From Forficula auricularia (Eukaryota; Arthropoda; Insecta; Dermaptera; Forficulidae), in contig JALMQS010000916.1 in NCBI GenBank assembly GCA_024734495.1, positions 1 to 64,000 of the forward strand: a stretch of DNA of 64,000 nt, in the 5' to 3' direction. The notes beneath the pieces are model-generated. The model had not been told where the DNA came from. It worked only from the letters and a program-made list of their open reading frames with translations, and did not search any database. Positions 10,929-22,718 of this stretch are shown here, in pieces; position 1 is the stretch's first letter, and every line of letters starts with the position of its first letter. Position numbers and translations under genes: made by a program.

Positions 10929-11647
10929 ATGTGTGTCGAAAACCATATTCATATTCGTCATATTATGCTCTACCACTACGAGAAAGGATGGAAGACAGCA
11001 CAGTCATTTCGCGATCTCAACGAACTTTTTGGCGAAGGAACAATTATTGATAGTGCAGTACGGAAGTGGTTTGCCCGTTTCAAATCAGGTGACACTAGTT
11101 TGGAGGATAAAGAAGGAAGAGGTCGGCCATCGGATTTTGATGATCAGGCACTTCTGACAGCTGAGGAAGAGGATGAAAGCCTTACAACACGAATGCTGGC
11201 TGCAGACTTCAATGTCGACCAATCAACGATCAACAATCATCATAAACGATTAACATAAACAGCGACGTCTACCTGGCACAGCTTGAACGTCTTCACGGTG
11301 CAATCGAGGCGAAAAGACCGCGCGAAAAGAACCACATCGTGTTCCATCACAATAACGCACGTCCACATGTTGAGCGCCGGGTCGTCGAATTCATCGCCAA
11401 TAAAAGCTGGGATCTACTCCCACATCCGCGGTACTCACCGACCGAAGCACCGACGGACTATCCCATCAACCGCTCTTTGAAAAACTGGCAAAAGACCAAG
11501 ATCTACGACGATTTGGATGACTTGGTGGCCGATGTCAAAGCGTGGATTCCCTCCAAGAATCGTGACTTCGTCGCCCGTGGAATCGACCGACTGCCAAGCA
11601 AATGCGAAGTAGTTATTGAAGTAGATGGTGAATACGTTCCCGAATAA
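10929..11647 (+). pseudogene. Mariner transposase with its catalytic middle deleted
   Basis: Residues 1-109 form the N-terminal helix-turn-helix half (YHYEKGWKTAQSFRDL..., KWFARFKSGD...GRGRPSDFDD). After the stop near 11258 the other frame gives INSDVYLAQLERLHGAIEAK, then FHHNNARPHVE and the C-terminus (PRYSPTEAPTDY...). The region between, with the first catalytic Asp, is gone, and the second Asp in FHxDNARPH is replaced by Asn. The element cannot be autonomous. Confidence 0.9.
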
Positions 11648-11738
11648 TCATTTAAACATGTTTTTGTTAAATTTTATTATTGTTTTTGCTGAATAAAAAT
11701 ATTTTTAAAAAACGTTCCATAATTATGCATCAACCTAA
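10929..11738 (+). mobile_element. Mariner relic, right terminal repeat present
   Basis: The transposase remnant is followed by a terminal repeat reading, inverted, TTAGGTTGATGCATAATTAT. The left terminal repeat is missing; Helitron-like sequence abuts the start codon. Confidence 0.8.
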
Positions 11739-11836
11739 CTTATAAATAAAATGCCAAAAAAATTATATGCACAGTTATTAAGTTTATTTGTGGTGACATA
11801 ATTATAATTACTAATAATAAAATAAAGAACTAGATC

Positions 11837-12060
11837 AGGTATTCTCAACCTTTTTTGCGTCACGGCACACTTTTAATAATTTAAAAATTTGACGGCACAC
11901 TTAACAATAAAATAAATTAATAGTATTTCATTTGGTTTATTGATTGATGTACCTATAAAATTATCATAGGACATTCTGCATCCTGTAAAATGTTACTACC
12001 TCTTCAGTTCATATGATCAAATAAATATTTGGATTAAATGTAGTGTCAATTGTAAAAAAG
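11837..12060 (+). mobile_element. hAT-type element end
   Basis: CAGGTATTCTCAACCTTTTT followed by GTCACGGCACAC resembles the 5' end of hAT MITEs. The other end is not evident before copy 1 rejoins the duplication at 12061. Confidence 0.45.
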
Positions 12061-12898
12061 TCAGTCATCTAGAAAAGACAAAGTGAAGCAGAAATAGTAG
12101 AAATTTCTTTCTGGAGTCAAAATGTTTATATTCCCAAAATAAATAAACTGGTGTGGGCACCACACGACTTTCACTTTAGTTTCTCTCTTATTGAAAATCA
12201 TCATAGCAATTTTCTTCTTTCAAATCACTTCAATTTGGGTTTCCCCCAAGCAGTTTTGAAAATGGATCAAAAATGCTTAGACTAAATAGGTACTCCCTGT
12301 TTTATTATTTCAACCAAAAGCATGGGGTACTTCTTCTAGCCAAAGATATCTTAAGTTTCAACAGGGCCGGAGCAAGGCGGGTTCAGCGCCTTCGCCGGAA
12401 CCCGGCCCCGCGGTCTACGGAAATTAGCCAATTAAAAAACACCGACTTTGATAAACTTTATCCAGAATGATGATACCATTAATAGATTTAAGACATTTTT
12501 TTAGTAGTGATGATTTAGTTTAAATGAGTGACAAAAAGCATCAAAGTTCAGGGTCCACAAAGTTCTCATATCCTGGAAAAATAAAACAAAAATCCAGACG
12601 CTTTCAGAGAAATGTACTTTTTAGCGAAATTAAACTACATCAATAGTTTTTTGCAAAAGTCATACATGTTTACAGATTTTGTACTTTCATTGAAATAATT
12701 TTTAAGGACTTAGGTGTTGGTTCTAGGTGAAACATTTTAATATAATAATAAAACTTGAGCAAGATGTGAGGTAGGTTTCAATTTTGAAAACGAATTATGG
12801 ATGGGAAAAAATATTACTTGGATTTGTTTAAAAAACTGCTTAAAAATAGAGATAAGACTACCCAATTTTTGGAAGTCTGTCGACAAGTCGCGAAATGC

Positions 12899-14004
12899 AA
12901 TCTCTGTCAGTTTCAGAGATTGGTACGGAGTTGAAGGTAGTCTTGAGGAAGATTCGAAAATAAATCGAGACGGGGTTATATATATTTTTCTTTATTCTGG
13001 CTGCCTGAACGCTTTAATCTTATATAATTAAACTACAACCACAATAATTCCTCTATATATCGTATTGTAAGCCCACTTTCTATTTCGAAACTAAAAGGAA
13101 AGCATAAGTCCAAAATTCAATACTAGTATTAAATAAATTTAAAATCCCTTTCCTGATTTCTAGTAGTATTAATTGGTCAGTATTAGCATTATCCAAGTTT
13201 GTTAAATATTTCGAGTTTCAACTAGAAAAATGTTCTACTTAAAAGTATCTATATATTTGGGAGTGCGTCTCTCTAATCTTCGTTTCAAAGTAGTAATTAT
13301 GTTGTAGCCAGGCTAGACGAAGAACCGACAAGTCTCGTGGTGGAAGATGAACGACACTCTTTTTGTTCCCTTGTCTGTTGTCACACCACACTATTTTTGA
13401 GTTCTTATTATTTTATTTGTTTCATTTAATTTTTTTTGAAGTCGGTTTTATTATTTTTTTTATAAAAATTATTTTTATTTTTCTCTTTTTAGTGATATTA
13501 TTAATAGTGACTTAATATAATACCTTGCATGCAATTCGTAAGAGAAACCGTCGGGCGAATGAATAAAAAAATGATAATAAAATTCAATACATAAATATAG
13601 AAATTCTCTCGAAACTTTTGCGGGTTTTAAGATTTATTTATAAAAGATTTTATTTATTATAATTGCGATTATTTGCTCATAAGAATTGGAGATTTACGTT
13701 ATTTCGTCATTGATTATATCATCAGAACTTGACCAAATTAATATGGTACCACCCTTAAGGTAACCTCTTTCCAATAAAAAAAGAATCATCGAGATCATCG
13801 ATTTCAGAGACACGAATGTGATAGAATGATTAAATAACTTCAGATCTAACACAAAACTTTTTCATTAACAAAAATATACTTTCTATTCAAAAAACTAGTT
13901 CACAATGGATAATTTAAAATATTGTGTGTAAATCTTTTTTGAATTAAGATGTATAAAATCATATTTTCTAAGTTTTTTTTTATAACTTATTAAATCGGTA
14001 AAAT
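12899..14004. other. No gene seen
   Basis: AT-rich sequence without a supported exon. Around 13390-13500 is a fragment of the repeat that ends TTGAAGTCGGTTTTTATT, also present at 20170-20220 and 38880-38950. Confidence 0.5.
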
Positions 14005-14700
14005 AAGCTGACGTGTTCTGATGTGGCCATCCACTTGACCTTGACTTTACCATACAACCTGGCTCCTAAAATTATTTATAATCATGTAGGGGGGGGGGGT
14101 TAGTTTTTGCATTTTAAGACTTCTGGGTTCCCACTGATTATGTATACAAAATTTAGTTGAGTTTGGTAAATGGCCAAGATTATCATTTTTTGACCCTACA
14201 CCCCCACCCCCTTTAGGCTGTTAGTTTTTGCATTTTTAGACTTCTGGGGATCTACTGATTATGTATACAAAATTTGGTTGAGTTTGCTCAAACGGCCTAG
14301 ATTTTTAATTTTTAACCCCCCCTCCATCCCGATTAATTTTGGGTCGATATGTTCAAAAATCTAATCAGGTCTTAATCTTAACGAACCAAAACTACGTGTG
14401 AAATTTGGTTTTGATATTCACACTAGTTTTTGAGCTAGCTCGTCCACAAAAATTTGGTAACGCACAGACTAACTAACAGACATTTTGACAAAACAATTAT
14501 TATCTCTAAAAATATAATTTTTTCCATGTTCACTTATTAGGGCTTTTTTGTAAAGCGAAATGCCATGGTTTCGCTCAATTTTTTTACTCAAAATAGTTTC
14601 AGTCGTTTATTAGATATTTCGAAAAAAAGAAGTAAAAAACCACATTTTTCATGCACGATCTCAATACTTGACCATACCCTGTATACAGTTTTCCAGCATA
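14005..14700. repeat. Dispersed repeat, GATTATGTATACAAAATTTG type
   Basis: Internal near-repeats of TTTTGCATTTTTAGACTTCT and GATTATGTATACAAAATTTG with C-rich stretches. Related sequence lies at 28548-28880, 10490-10560, 58446-58520 and 4549-4735. The tail CTTGACCATACC(C/T)TGTATA is shared with 4712-4731. Family not recognised; some copies sit inside Helitrons. Confidence 0.65.
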
Positions 14701-14919
14701 GCAGGAGTTTTTATTTTTGAGCGCCTGACGATGCAATCCCCAATACAAAGTGTTCTATTTGAATGCATATCCTACCAAGCCTAGGAGGTGCGGCTGAATT
14801 TTGGTAAAAAATGAGGTAGAAATATCTAGTCTAATAGTGTGTCATAGATTGGTTAGTCTTCTAACGTTTCGGACATTTTTAAACACAATCAGGGATAAAA
14901 ATATAAAATAAAAAATACG

Positions 14920-15330
14920 CTAATTCGATAGTAATGTTGCGCCAAGCAGGTTTAGCCCTCCGGTGCGACTAAATTATGTCGCGACCTGTGGTGTTGGCTG
15001 CGAACAAAATTAATTATTTATTTATAGCGGGCCGTATCATAGTCCCGAAGGATTAAGAATGCCTACTAAGGGTAACGTGAAGCCTCGAAGTCGTGGTTTC
15101 TCTGTCTAGCACGCCGTTTGCTGGAAGATGTGTGATGTTGATGAAAAAAGTTCGCAAGTAGGCAAGGGTTGAATTAGAACACATTTTCTTTTACATAGTT
15201 TTTATTTTGGTGTAAGTGGTGTAGTACATTTTTAGATTCAACTCCTCACTGTCTACTCGCTAACCCTCTAACTCTACTCGCTGACTGCCTGACTGACTGA
15301 CTGACTTGACTGCTTGCTTGCTAACTCCCC
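14920..15330. other. Unassigned moderately GC-rich block and CTGA simple repeat
   Basis: Sequence from about 14935 (TGTTGCGCCAAGCAGG) has a base composition unlike its neighbours and might be a solo LTR, but no target duplication was found. A short CTGA/CTTG repeat occupies 15285-15325. Confidence 0.3.
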
Positions 15331-15410
15331 CGAAAATTCACAGACTTTCGGAAAGACCTTTGGTTGGCTAATTTCCCAATGAGATGGGCGTGGTAATATA
15401 TTTGAAATAC

Positions 15411-15663
15411 CCAGTTTAAAAATTCCTTCTAGAAATATTTCACGATTTCTTCCTGGCAAATTCTGAGAATCCCACAAATTCACTTGGCATCTGCTTGCTA
15501 AAATCCATCCGACATTTATGTAAACAAGTCCTCCAAATTTATTGTTATTCAATTGTTTTACCCAAAATAATCCACTAACCACTCGTCTATTGTCAATAAG
15601 CACGTTTTCATAATAAAGAAAGCCGCCTGGCTCGTCAGCCGTCTGTCCCATCAAAATACGACC
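15411..15663 (-). CDS. Possible internal exon of an unknown gene
   Basis: Open for 84 codons after an acceptor (TTATTTGTTTAAG) and ending at CTGG|GTATTT. The peptide (ILMGQTADEPGGFLYYENVL ... FGGLVYINVGW ... VNLWDSQN ... EIFLEGIF) is compositionally protein-like and not repetitive. It has a faint resemblance to the insect MBF2 family (GG-x-Y-I then V-x-L-x-x-SQ), which I do not assert. Reading through the donor runs into the CTGA simple repeat, supporting a splice here. A candidate partner exon is 16460-16619 on the same strand. Confidence 0.45.
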
Positions 15664-15997
15664 CTTAAACAAATAACTTATTATAAAATAAAAATGCTTT
15701 CGCCAATTCACCGAATATATTGCAATTTCTAAACATTATGAATTTAAATTATCAAAAGTTTATATCGCGAATCTGCGACCGCGACATTAAGGTCGGACGA
15801 CTTCGCCTTTTTCAATTAATATACAAATATACGATCAAGAATTTGTGACACAGAGAATTAAAATCAAAAGAATCCTTATATCCGTTTTTCGAAATTTGTC
15901 GAAAATCTAAAAATCTTTTTTTTAACCCTTTTCAAAATTCTTCATCTTAAACATCACATAATAAAACATAAATCAATAATTTGAAGAAAAAAAAATA

Positions 15998-16440
15998 TCA
16001 TAAATAATAAATAAATAAATCTTTATTCCTCGGCCTGCTTAGAGGCACAAGTCCTTGGTGGCTAGGTCCTCCAAACATCAATAAAATCTAGCTACAATAC
16101 ATTAACAAACATCAATACAAATTAACTACAACAATTTAACAAATAATAAACAAGTACAAAAAAAAAATAGAAATGTATGCTCATTAACAAATAACATGAC
16201 CATAGATTTCCATCAAAAGACAAAAAGTAATTTAATAATTCCTCGCAAAAACCCGATACCAGAAGCAAACGATGCATTAAGTTGTTATGGAAATCTGGTG
16301 AAAACCTTAACAAGGATGATATGACCTCTCTCTACCTCAAATAATCTCTAAAGAGGACTATAATCCCAAGTTCCTAGTAATAAATAGACTGTTCCACAAA
16401 TCAATGCCAGATCCTACAAATGAATGCAAACCTACATATT
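15998..16440 (-). mobile_element. 3' end of a LINE, minus strand
   Basis: Encodes GSGIDLWNSLFITRNLGL, matching the usual C-terminal end of non-LTR retrotransposon ORF2 (G-I-x-L-W-N-S-L), followed by an untranslated region and a TTTATTTATT-type tail. Confidence 0.55.
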
Positions 16441-16459
16441 AATATCTGAATTAACTAAC

Positions 16460-16619
16460 TTGTAGGGACTAGAGCTATTTATTTTAATACCATTCTTCCC
16501 TAAATCCTTATAATCTAAATAACCATCTGAATCATCCTCATAACAAAAACCACCACTGGTTTCAACAGCTATACTTCTAGTCCAAACTCTGGATTGACTA
16601 CCCCTTTCAACCATATTAT
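16460..16619 (-). CDS. Possible exon of an unknown gene
   Basis: Preceded by an excellent acceptor (ATATTTTTTTTTTAG) and ended by donor CAA|GTTAGT. It encodes NMVERGSQSRVWTRSIAVET then SGGFCYEDDSDGYLDYKD and so on, with no similarity I recognise. Phase does not join directly to the exon at 15663-15411, so an intermediate exon would be required if they belong together. Confidence 0.4.
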
Positions 16620-17141
16620 CTAAAAAAAAAATATTTTAAAAATAAACAAAATATTTACCTTAACAACGCAGATATTTCCTTATTTCAGCCTAATTTCAAA
16701 ACTAACCCTTGCTTTTCCTATCTCTGAATGGAAAGAAGAGTTAACAAACTCACCTCCCCAAAAGAGACAAAAAAAAGATAAAAACCTACCAAAAAGCTTA
16801 AAATTCGTAAGACAGCTTTTTATCTACCCACCAGAGTTCAAAGAGAAAAAAAATCGCATGTGAATAAAGATAAAAAAAATTATTTTTATATCCATTAAAA
16901 AATTTTCTTTAAATATTCATTATGAGATTTAATGTTTAATTTTTATTTAGGAAAGGTTCCTTAAATGAATTATTGATTAGTAAGCCCGAAAAAACAAATA
17001 AATTATCGAGAAATCCGTTGAAATATTGAATTGAATCCAAAGCTTATAGGACCATTTGTAAACGATAGCTCTCGGGTCAATGGTGAGTGTAAAAAGAAAT
17101 AGAAGTATTAATATTTATTATTATTTGAATTATGACACTTA

Positions 17142-17381
17142 GGGCCAGTTGTATGTCGGTTTGTAAACTCTTTTTAAACGTTGGCAAAGGGTAAATCCTT
17201 AGTATTCACCTTCGGGCACAAGGGTAAAACCTTATAATTCACCTGGTGGTCGGCGGGATGGCCAATCAGAAGGCAGGCACTTTCATCTGATTGGCCAGCC
17301 CGTCAGGCACAAGGTGAATTATAAGGTTTTAACCTTTGTCAACGTTTAAAAAGAGTTTACCAACCGACATACAACTTGCTC
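17142..17381. mobile_element. Foldback MITE, GGGCCRGTTG family, TTA target duplication
   Basis: Starts GGGCCAGTTGTATGTCG, with a near-symmetric right arm ending in degenerate ACAACTTGCTC, flanked by TTA (17139-17141 and 17382-17384). The TWA target and long arms suggest a PIF/Harbinger-type MITE. Confidence 0.78.
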
Positions 17382-17389
17382 TTACTCAG

Positions 17390-18646
17390 CACAAGTGCTG
17401 GTAAACTTTCACCTTCCCCTGTTGTTCTTATGGGGTTAGGGATTAGGCTCGGACGCTGTGGCAATTCACTCTGGCCCACAGCTACTCTTCTTTTGTTTCA
17501 GTTCATTTAATTGTTATTATTATTATTATTAAACTGTATTAGAATAATTAGATATGTAGTAGTAGCACCAACCATCTAAAAAATTATAAACATTTATATT
17601 AACATAATGTTTATATGTTGTAATTATCTTTATGTGGAGTTGAACCTTGTTTTCAAGATATGGGGATTTTTTCATTTTTAGCTAACCTTTAAAATCAAAC
17701 AATCATTTTTTATTTGGTAAAAATGGAGAATATAGTCACATATAGAAACAAGCCGTCTGGTTCACAAATTTTCACTAGCTGAACTTTTGTATATTTAAAG
17801 TCTTATCTGATTCAGTTAGGATGTATTCAGTTCTGCTCGGTTCTGCAGTTAAGAGATCTCGACTTCGGGCTGTTTTTTGAATGGTTAATGCCAACCCAAT
17901 TGGCTAAAAAACCATCCCGAATCGAGCTCTCCTAGCCGCAGAACCGAGTCAAACGTATACATCCTATCCGAATCTCATAGGACTTGTTTGGGAATGCATT
18001 TTTTTATCTAATCGAACCGAGATCTAGAACTGAACCCGTGAAAATTTAGGAGCTAGACAGCTTGTTTATTCTACTTGTGACATCCCCGGTTCTAGAATAG
18101 ATTTATAATTTTATGCAATTATCAAAGGGAAGTTCTAAAGCTAGACAGACCAAAATCTAATTAGTTTTTTTGTTTGTTTTGTATTTGTTTTGAAAATAGA
18201 AACATTTTATCACCAAAACGAACTTTCCACAATCTTCTGTTGTTGGGTTACCGTAAGTATTTCGAAACTAGAATAACGAGAAAAAAAATGAGATAACTAA
18301 TTTCTCAATTAAAATAGTCAGAATTACATTAAACTATAAATCGTTTTTATAATAATATTTCATTTGTAAGAAATCGTGAATTATAGTTATTTTCAAGTCT
18401 TCACTTGGAAACCAGGTTCATCTGTTTAGAAATTAATGAAATCAAATACCAATTTACCGAAAACAATAGAGTTGAATCAAATATGAATATATTAAATACT
18501 GTAAATCTGAATTTCGAATGAAGTAGTTGAATCGAAAAGGTTTTCAACTGAAAAAAGAAAAAATTTGTATATATTTATATAGGTAATTAAGTCCACTTAG
18601 TTTAAGAAACATTCAAAATGAAAAATGAAAAAATATATGTAGTATA
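17390..18646. other. No gene seen
   Basis: AT-rich intergenic sequence with a short ATT-type repeat near 17514. Nothing else could be supported. Confidence 0.45.
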
Positions 18647-19056
18647 CAGGGTGTTTCAGGAGGTAGTAGTATAGACGAATTGCAATAAAAAATGCCATTA
18701 AACATGTGTCCAATTTTTATTGAGTACAGAGATACAGCTGTTAGTATGTAACCCAATATCGGCATAAACGGTGTAAATACGTGCTGCATGTTTACATGCT
18801 ACACTAAAGTAGACATGGCCAACAAATTACAATGAAAACTTCAATATAAACTAAAGCACAACTTCACAACTTGAACATCAACACTCTACTGCTGCTGACA
18901 TTCGATAAATACTCCCATAGCAACCGGTGTACCAAGACACGAAACGAAAATGCATTGAACTAAGCTGTATATCTGTACACATGTTATATGGCATTTTTTA
19001 TTGCAATTCGTCTATACCACCACTTCCTAAAATATTTACTATTCCTCCTGCACCTG
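18647..19056. mobile_element. TA-inserting MITE, CAGGGTGTTTCAGG type
   Basis: Left end CAGGGTGTTTCAGGAGG and right end, inverted, CAGGTGCAGGAGG, each continuing into TATAGACGAATTGCAATAAA. TA duplicates flank it. No coding capacity. Confidence 0.75.
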
Positions 19057-19082
19057 TATATCCCCTGATGAGAAGTCAAGCA

Positions 19083-19600
19083 ACATATTATGATGTGAAT
19101 AATACATAACATATCTAGAATTCGGAGTCTTCCTAACAAACTGAAAACCCTCAGTGACATTTATAAATCAAATATAATTACGAAAAATGAGTGTAAAAGT
19201 AAAAACTTTTTTAAAACCCAGTAGGTACCAGGTAAGTTTTGGAAATAGTTGGGGAGCGGGTGAGCTTCTATAGGCAGCTAGGGGGCAAACTAAAATATAA
19301 TATTCGAAGTTTATTTCTTGAAACGACTGTTCGTTTGTATATGGTGTTTCTCATATATCATGTGAAAACCATCCGAAAAATGATATTATCCGGATTTTTC
19401 AATTGGATATACTAAATCTGGAAAGCCCAAAATCTAATCAATTCTTTAGAAATACAAAATTTTTGGCACTAGAACAACGAACTATCTTTCTACGATTTCC
19501 GATACCGACCATTTTAATAGAATTTATATAATTTTGCGAAAATATATTTTTTATTTATCATATTTGTCATAATACCCCTCGCCCCCAAGAAAATTATCAA
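19083..19600. repeat. Direct repeat, left unit
   Basis: Matches 20674-20688 plus 21956-22440. It includes AATTCGGAGTCYTC and AAATAGTTGGGGAG. It serves as the empty site for the mariner that split the right unit. Confidence 0.82.
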
Positions 19601-19867
19601 TTCTCAACCGATTTTGAAAAAAATTTGCATTGCGTCCAGTCTAGCTTCCGATTGGTCCCATTTTTTTCGTTTTTTTTCCATAGGTATTAGACCTTTTTTA
19701 TTAGGTTTGTTTAGACCTAACCTCTTTGTTTATGAACCGATTTCGATGGTTCTTTTTTTATCCGAAAGGGGGTGTCTTAGGGATGGTGTCATATTAATTT
19801 GGTCAAGTTCTGATGATATGATCACTATTAATAACATCACTAAAAAGAGAAAAATAAAAATAATTTT

Positions 19868-20226
19868 AAGAAAAAAATAAAAACCGACTTCAAAAAATTA
19901 AATGCAACAAATAAAATACACTAAAAGGTATAAAATAATTATTATCTTATTTAGTTACAACTAAACGACGAAATATTAACATGAAATTAATTTTTGAAGT
20001 TGGTGCCAAACAATTTTTTATGAATCGCACTCGACGGATCTTAGTACGTTTGGAGGGTATGCTCGCTTATAGGTATAGTTTGTTTGGCACCGACTTCAAA
20101 AAGTAATTTCATGTTAATATTTCGTCGTTTAGTTGTAACTAAATAAGATAATAATTATTTTATACCTTTTAGTGTATTTTATTTGTTGCATTTAATTTTT
20201 TGAAGTCGGTTTTTATTTTTTCTTAA
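19868..20226. mobile_element. Near-perfect foldback element
   Basis: Arms of roughly 140 bp beginning AAAAATAAAAACCGACTTCA and ending in its reverse complement. The loop is about 80 bp. Half copies lie at 38690-38950 and 13390-13500. It can form a very long hairpin. Confidence 0.82.
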
Positions 20227-20674
20227 AAATTATTTAAAGTAGAAAATGTTTGTTCAAACGCCGTCGTCATTTTCTTTTCAAATTTCCTCAAATTAGGATA
20301 AGAGTCTAACGCTGCATAAAGATCTGGTAAAGATTTCTCGCGAAAAAGATCTTGTAATGGCGTTTGGCATTGTAATTTTATTAATTCTAGTTGTAAATCA
20401 TCTGGCGCCGTAGAAACGTCCACTGAAAAAGGATTTTCAAACAAGCGTATTTCATTTTTAATCCGGTGAAAATCTGTAAATCTATCTTCGAAATTTTTGC
20501 TGAGTAATTGCATCATCTTGGTAATTTTTTCTTTTGGAAAACGATAATATGATTTATAATTTTTTTAGATATTTTACAAAAAATAGATATTTAGTGTCAA
20601 CTCGCTCGGGGGCCGGATTGAGCCTCTTCGCGGGGCGGATCCGGCCCGTGGGCCGTAGGTTGGGCACCGCTCTA
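20223..20674 (-). pseudogene. hAT transposase fragment (ZBED5/GTF2IRD2-like type) with 5' end
   Basis: Encodes MMQLLSKNFEDRFTDFHRIK and FENPFSVDVSTAPDDLQLEL, matching the C-terminal third of hAT transposases of the ZBED5/SCAND3/GTF2IRD2 group. The terminus at about 20674 reads, inverted, AGAGCGGTGCCCAACCTACG, a hAT-type end. Most of the transposase is deleted between them. The foldback element 19868-20226 abuts its 3' end. Confidence 0.78.
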
Positions 20675-20688
20675 TTATGGTGTTAATA

Positions 20689-21955
20689 ATAGGTGAAGTA
20701 AAAAGTTCTGAGCATTTTTTCTCTTTATTTCGACGATAAAATTAACCAAGTTAGGATTTTCCGATTTAGATCAAATATGCGCCGTTTTGTTCGAAAACTG
20801 TTGTACTTTTTGAAGGCAACCTCATAATTCTGTGGTTGAAGAAGTCCTCATCCCTATTGATGAAAAACTTGACCAGCTCATTTTCACAAGCCTCTCTTGA
20901 GGCCAGTTTTGTACCATCAAGAAAGTTTTGCAAATGCTTGAAAAGGTGATAATCGCTTTGTGCCATGGCTGGGCTATACGGTGGGTGCGATATAACCTCC
21001 CATCCAAGCTCTCGGAGCTTCTGGCGCGTCGCGTCGTTAACGATGTGTGCGGCTGGCGTCCACTTGATGGAACTCAACACCCTTCCTATTGGCCAATTCT
21101 GGCCGCTTCTAGTCGATCGACTGCTTCAATCTGGTCAGTTCTTGACAGTATTGGTCCGAATTGAGTGATTGGCCCGATGGGAGCACCACATAGTAGATGA
21201 TTCCCTTCCAATCCCACCAAACACACAGTAAAACCATCTTGGCCGTTAATCCGGGCTTGGCGAACGTTTGGGCCGGCTCATCGCGCTTGGACCACGATCT
21301 TTTTTGCCTGTTGTTCTCGTATGTGACCCATTTTTCATCGACAGTCACCATCCCCATCGCCATCGGCAACGATTCAGCAAAAAATCGCAGGCATCAATTC
21401 GGTCCAAAAGTTTCTTTTGTGTCAATTCGTGTGGCATCCGTACATCGAGCTTCTTCTTGAAACCAGCCTTATGCAAATGGTTCCAAATAGTTTTCTGGCT
21501 AATCTTCAGTTCCTGGGCAATGGAATAAGTGCTCGCATGCTGGTCCGACTAGAGAATTTCCATGACTTTATCGGCATTTGCGAGGATTGTCCTACCAGAG
21601 AGTGTCTCATCTTCGACGTCCATATTACGCAGAACGGAATCGTTGGAACCACCATTTTGCAGTTGCATTCGATACTATATTGGGTCCATTAACAGCACAA
21701 ATTTTTTTGGCCTCCTGCTCCGCTTTTTCCCTTTGGTCGTAGTGGTACTTAAGAATGTATCGAATTTTCTCTTTTTTACCTCATTTTGGAATGCTCTAAC
21801 ACACAACTGGCTTCACCAAACACAAAACTGTCAAATAACTTTTTTTAAAGCGTTATGTCACCTTTAAATCGCAAAAAATGAGACGTATACATCGTGAGAT
21901 ATGGCTCATTGAAACCATCTAACGGAAAAGGCTCAGAACTTTTTACTTCACCCAT
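20689..21955 (-). mobile_element. Near full-length mariner element
   Basis: About 1.27 kb with terminal repeats ATRGGTGAAGTAAAAAGTTC, flanked by TA (20687-20688 and 21956-21957). The length equals a complete mariner. It is inserted in the right unit of a direct repeat. Confidence 0.92.
20766..21860 (-). pseudogene. Mariner transposase, dead
   Basis: Reading minus: an N-terminal helix-turn-helix region (RYILKYHYDQREKAEQEAKK, WWFQRFRLRNMDVED), the linker WMPHELTQKKLLDRIDACDF, the first catalytic Asp in TVDEKWVTYEN, and HPPYSPAMAQSDYHLF with the last catalytic Asp. The middle Asp of the FHxDNARPH motif has been lost (WTPAAH in its place). There are frameshifts near 21370 and 21090 and a stop near 21552. 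TIRs are still recognisable, so it is probably old to middle-aged. Confidence 0.9.
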
Positions 21956-22440
21956 TACATAACATATATTGAATTCGGAGTCCTCTTAACAAAATCAAAA
22001 CCCTCAGTGAAATTTATAAATCGAATTTAATTACGAAAAATCAGTGTAAAAGTAAAAACTTTTTTAAAACCGAGTATCAGGTAAATTTTGGAAATAGTTG
22101 GGGAGGGGGTGAGCTTCTATAGGAAGCTGGGGGCCAAACTAAAATATAATTTTCGAAGTTTATTTCTTAAAACGACTGTTCGTTTGTATATGCTATTTCT
22201 CATATATCATATGAAAACCGTCCAAAAATGATATTATCCGGATTTTTCAATTGGATATACTAAATCTGGAAAGCCCAAAATCTAATCAATTCTTTAGAAA
22301 TACAAAATTTTTGGCACTAGGAACAATGAACAATCTTTCTACCATTTCCGATACCGACAATTTAAATAGAATTTATATAGTTAATCGAAAATATTTTTTT
22401 TATTTATCATATTTGTCATAATACTCCTCGCCCCCCTCCA
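21956..22440. repeat. Direct repeat, right unit (split by mariner)
   Basis: Partner of 19083-19600. Its first 15 bases (20674-20688) lie on the far side of the mariner element. Confidence 0.82.
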
Positions 22441-22451
22441 CCCCAGAAAAT

Positions 22452-22718
22452 TATATAATAAATCATTGAGCCACCCCATGAATTTTAAATTCCTACACCT
22501 CTGCCCATTATACTAGGTAAAGCAAGCTACAAAATTTATGAGAAAAGATGGTAAATAACTGTTCTCTAGCACTCTTACTTACCTCAGTTACATTCGATGA
22601 TTTTTTTGCAGAGAAAAGCAGCCGATGGACTATCAATGGCGTTTCATTTGCCTAAAAATGGAATTCATTAAGTTTAAAATATATGTAGGAATGTTATCAT
22701 GAAAACTAGAAATCAATA
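22452..22718. repeat. Direct repeat carrying exon 5 variant
   Basis: Repeats at 22949-23207 in the same orientation with small differences. The 230 bp between the two units (22719-22948) has no match elsewhere in the window and contains no long reading frame. Confidence 0.85.
22583..22651 (-). CDS. Second version of chemoreceptor exon 5
   Basis: Twenty-three codons (ANETPLIVHRLLFSAKKSSN then VTE) with acceptor TTTTTAG and an excellent donor GAG|GTAAGT. It lies 426 bp downstream of the copy 2 exon 5 inside a ~265-bp direct repeat (22452-22718 and 22949-23207). It differs from the other version by K to E, A to V, one silent change and an in-frame codon insertion. It may be an alternative exon or the remnant of another gene copy. 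Confidence 0.65.

Larger units (their letters stand above)
1..12898. repeat. Segmental duplication, copy 1
   Basis: This stretch is repeated in the same orientation at 23207-35180. Identity is high over long blocks: 1-2830 matches 23213-25727, 5235-5660 matches 28887-29310, 7440-8640 matches 31497-32645, 9270-10478 matches 32655-33913, and 12061-12898 matches 34267-35180. The gaps between blocks are transposon insertions or deletions private to one copy. The left edge is not seen because position 1 already aligns inside the repeat. Both copies carry the same chemoreceptor gene on the minus strand. Confidence 0.93.

Noticed and set aside
20928..21692. Plus-strand open frames over the mariner
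   Set aside because: They are antisense shadows of the transposase relic on the minus strand.
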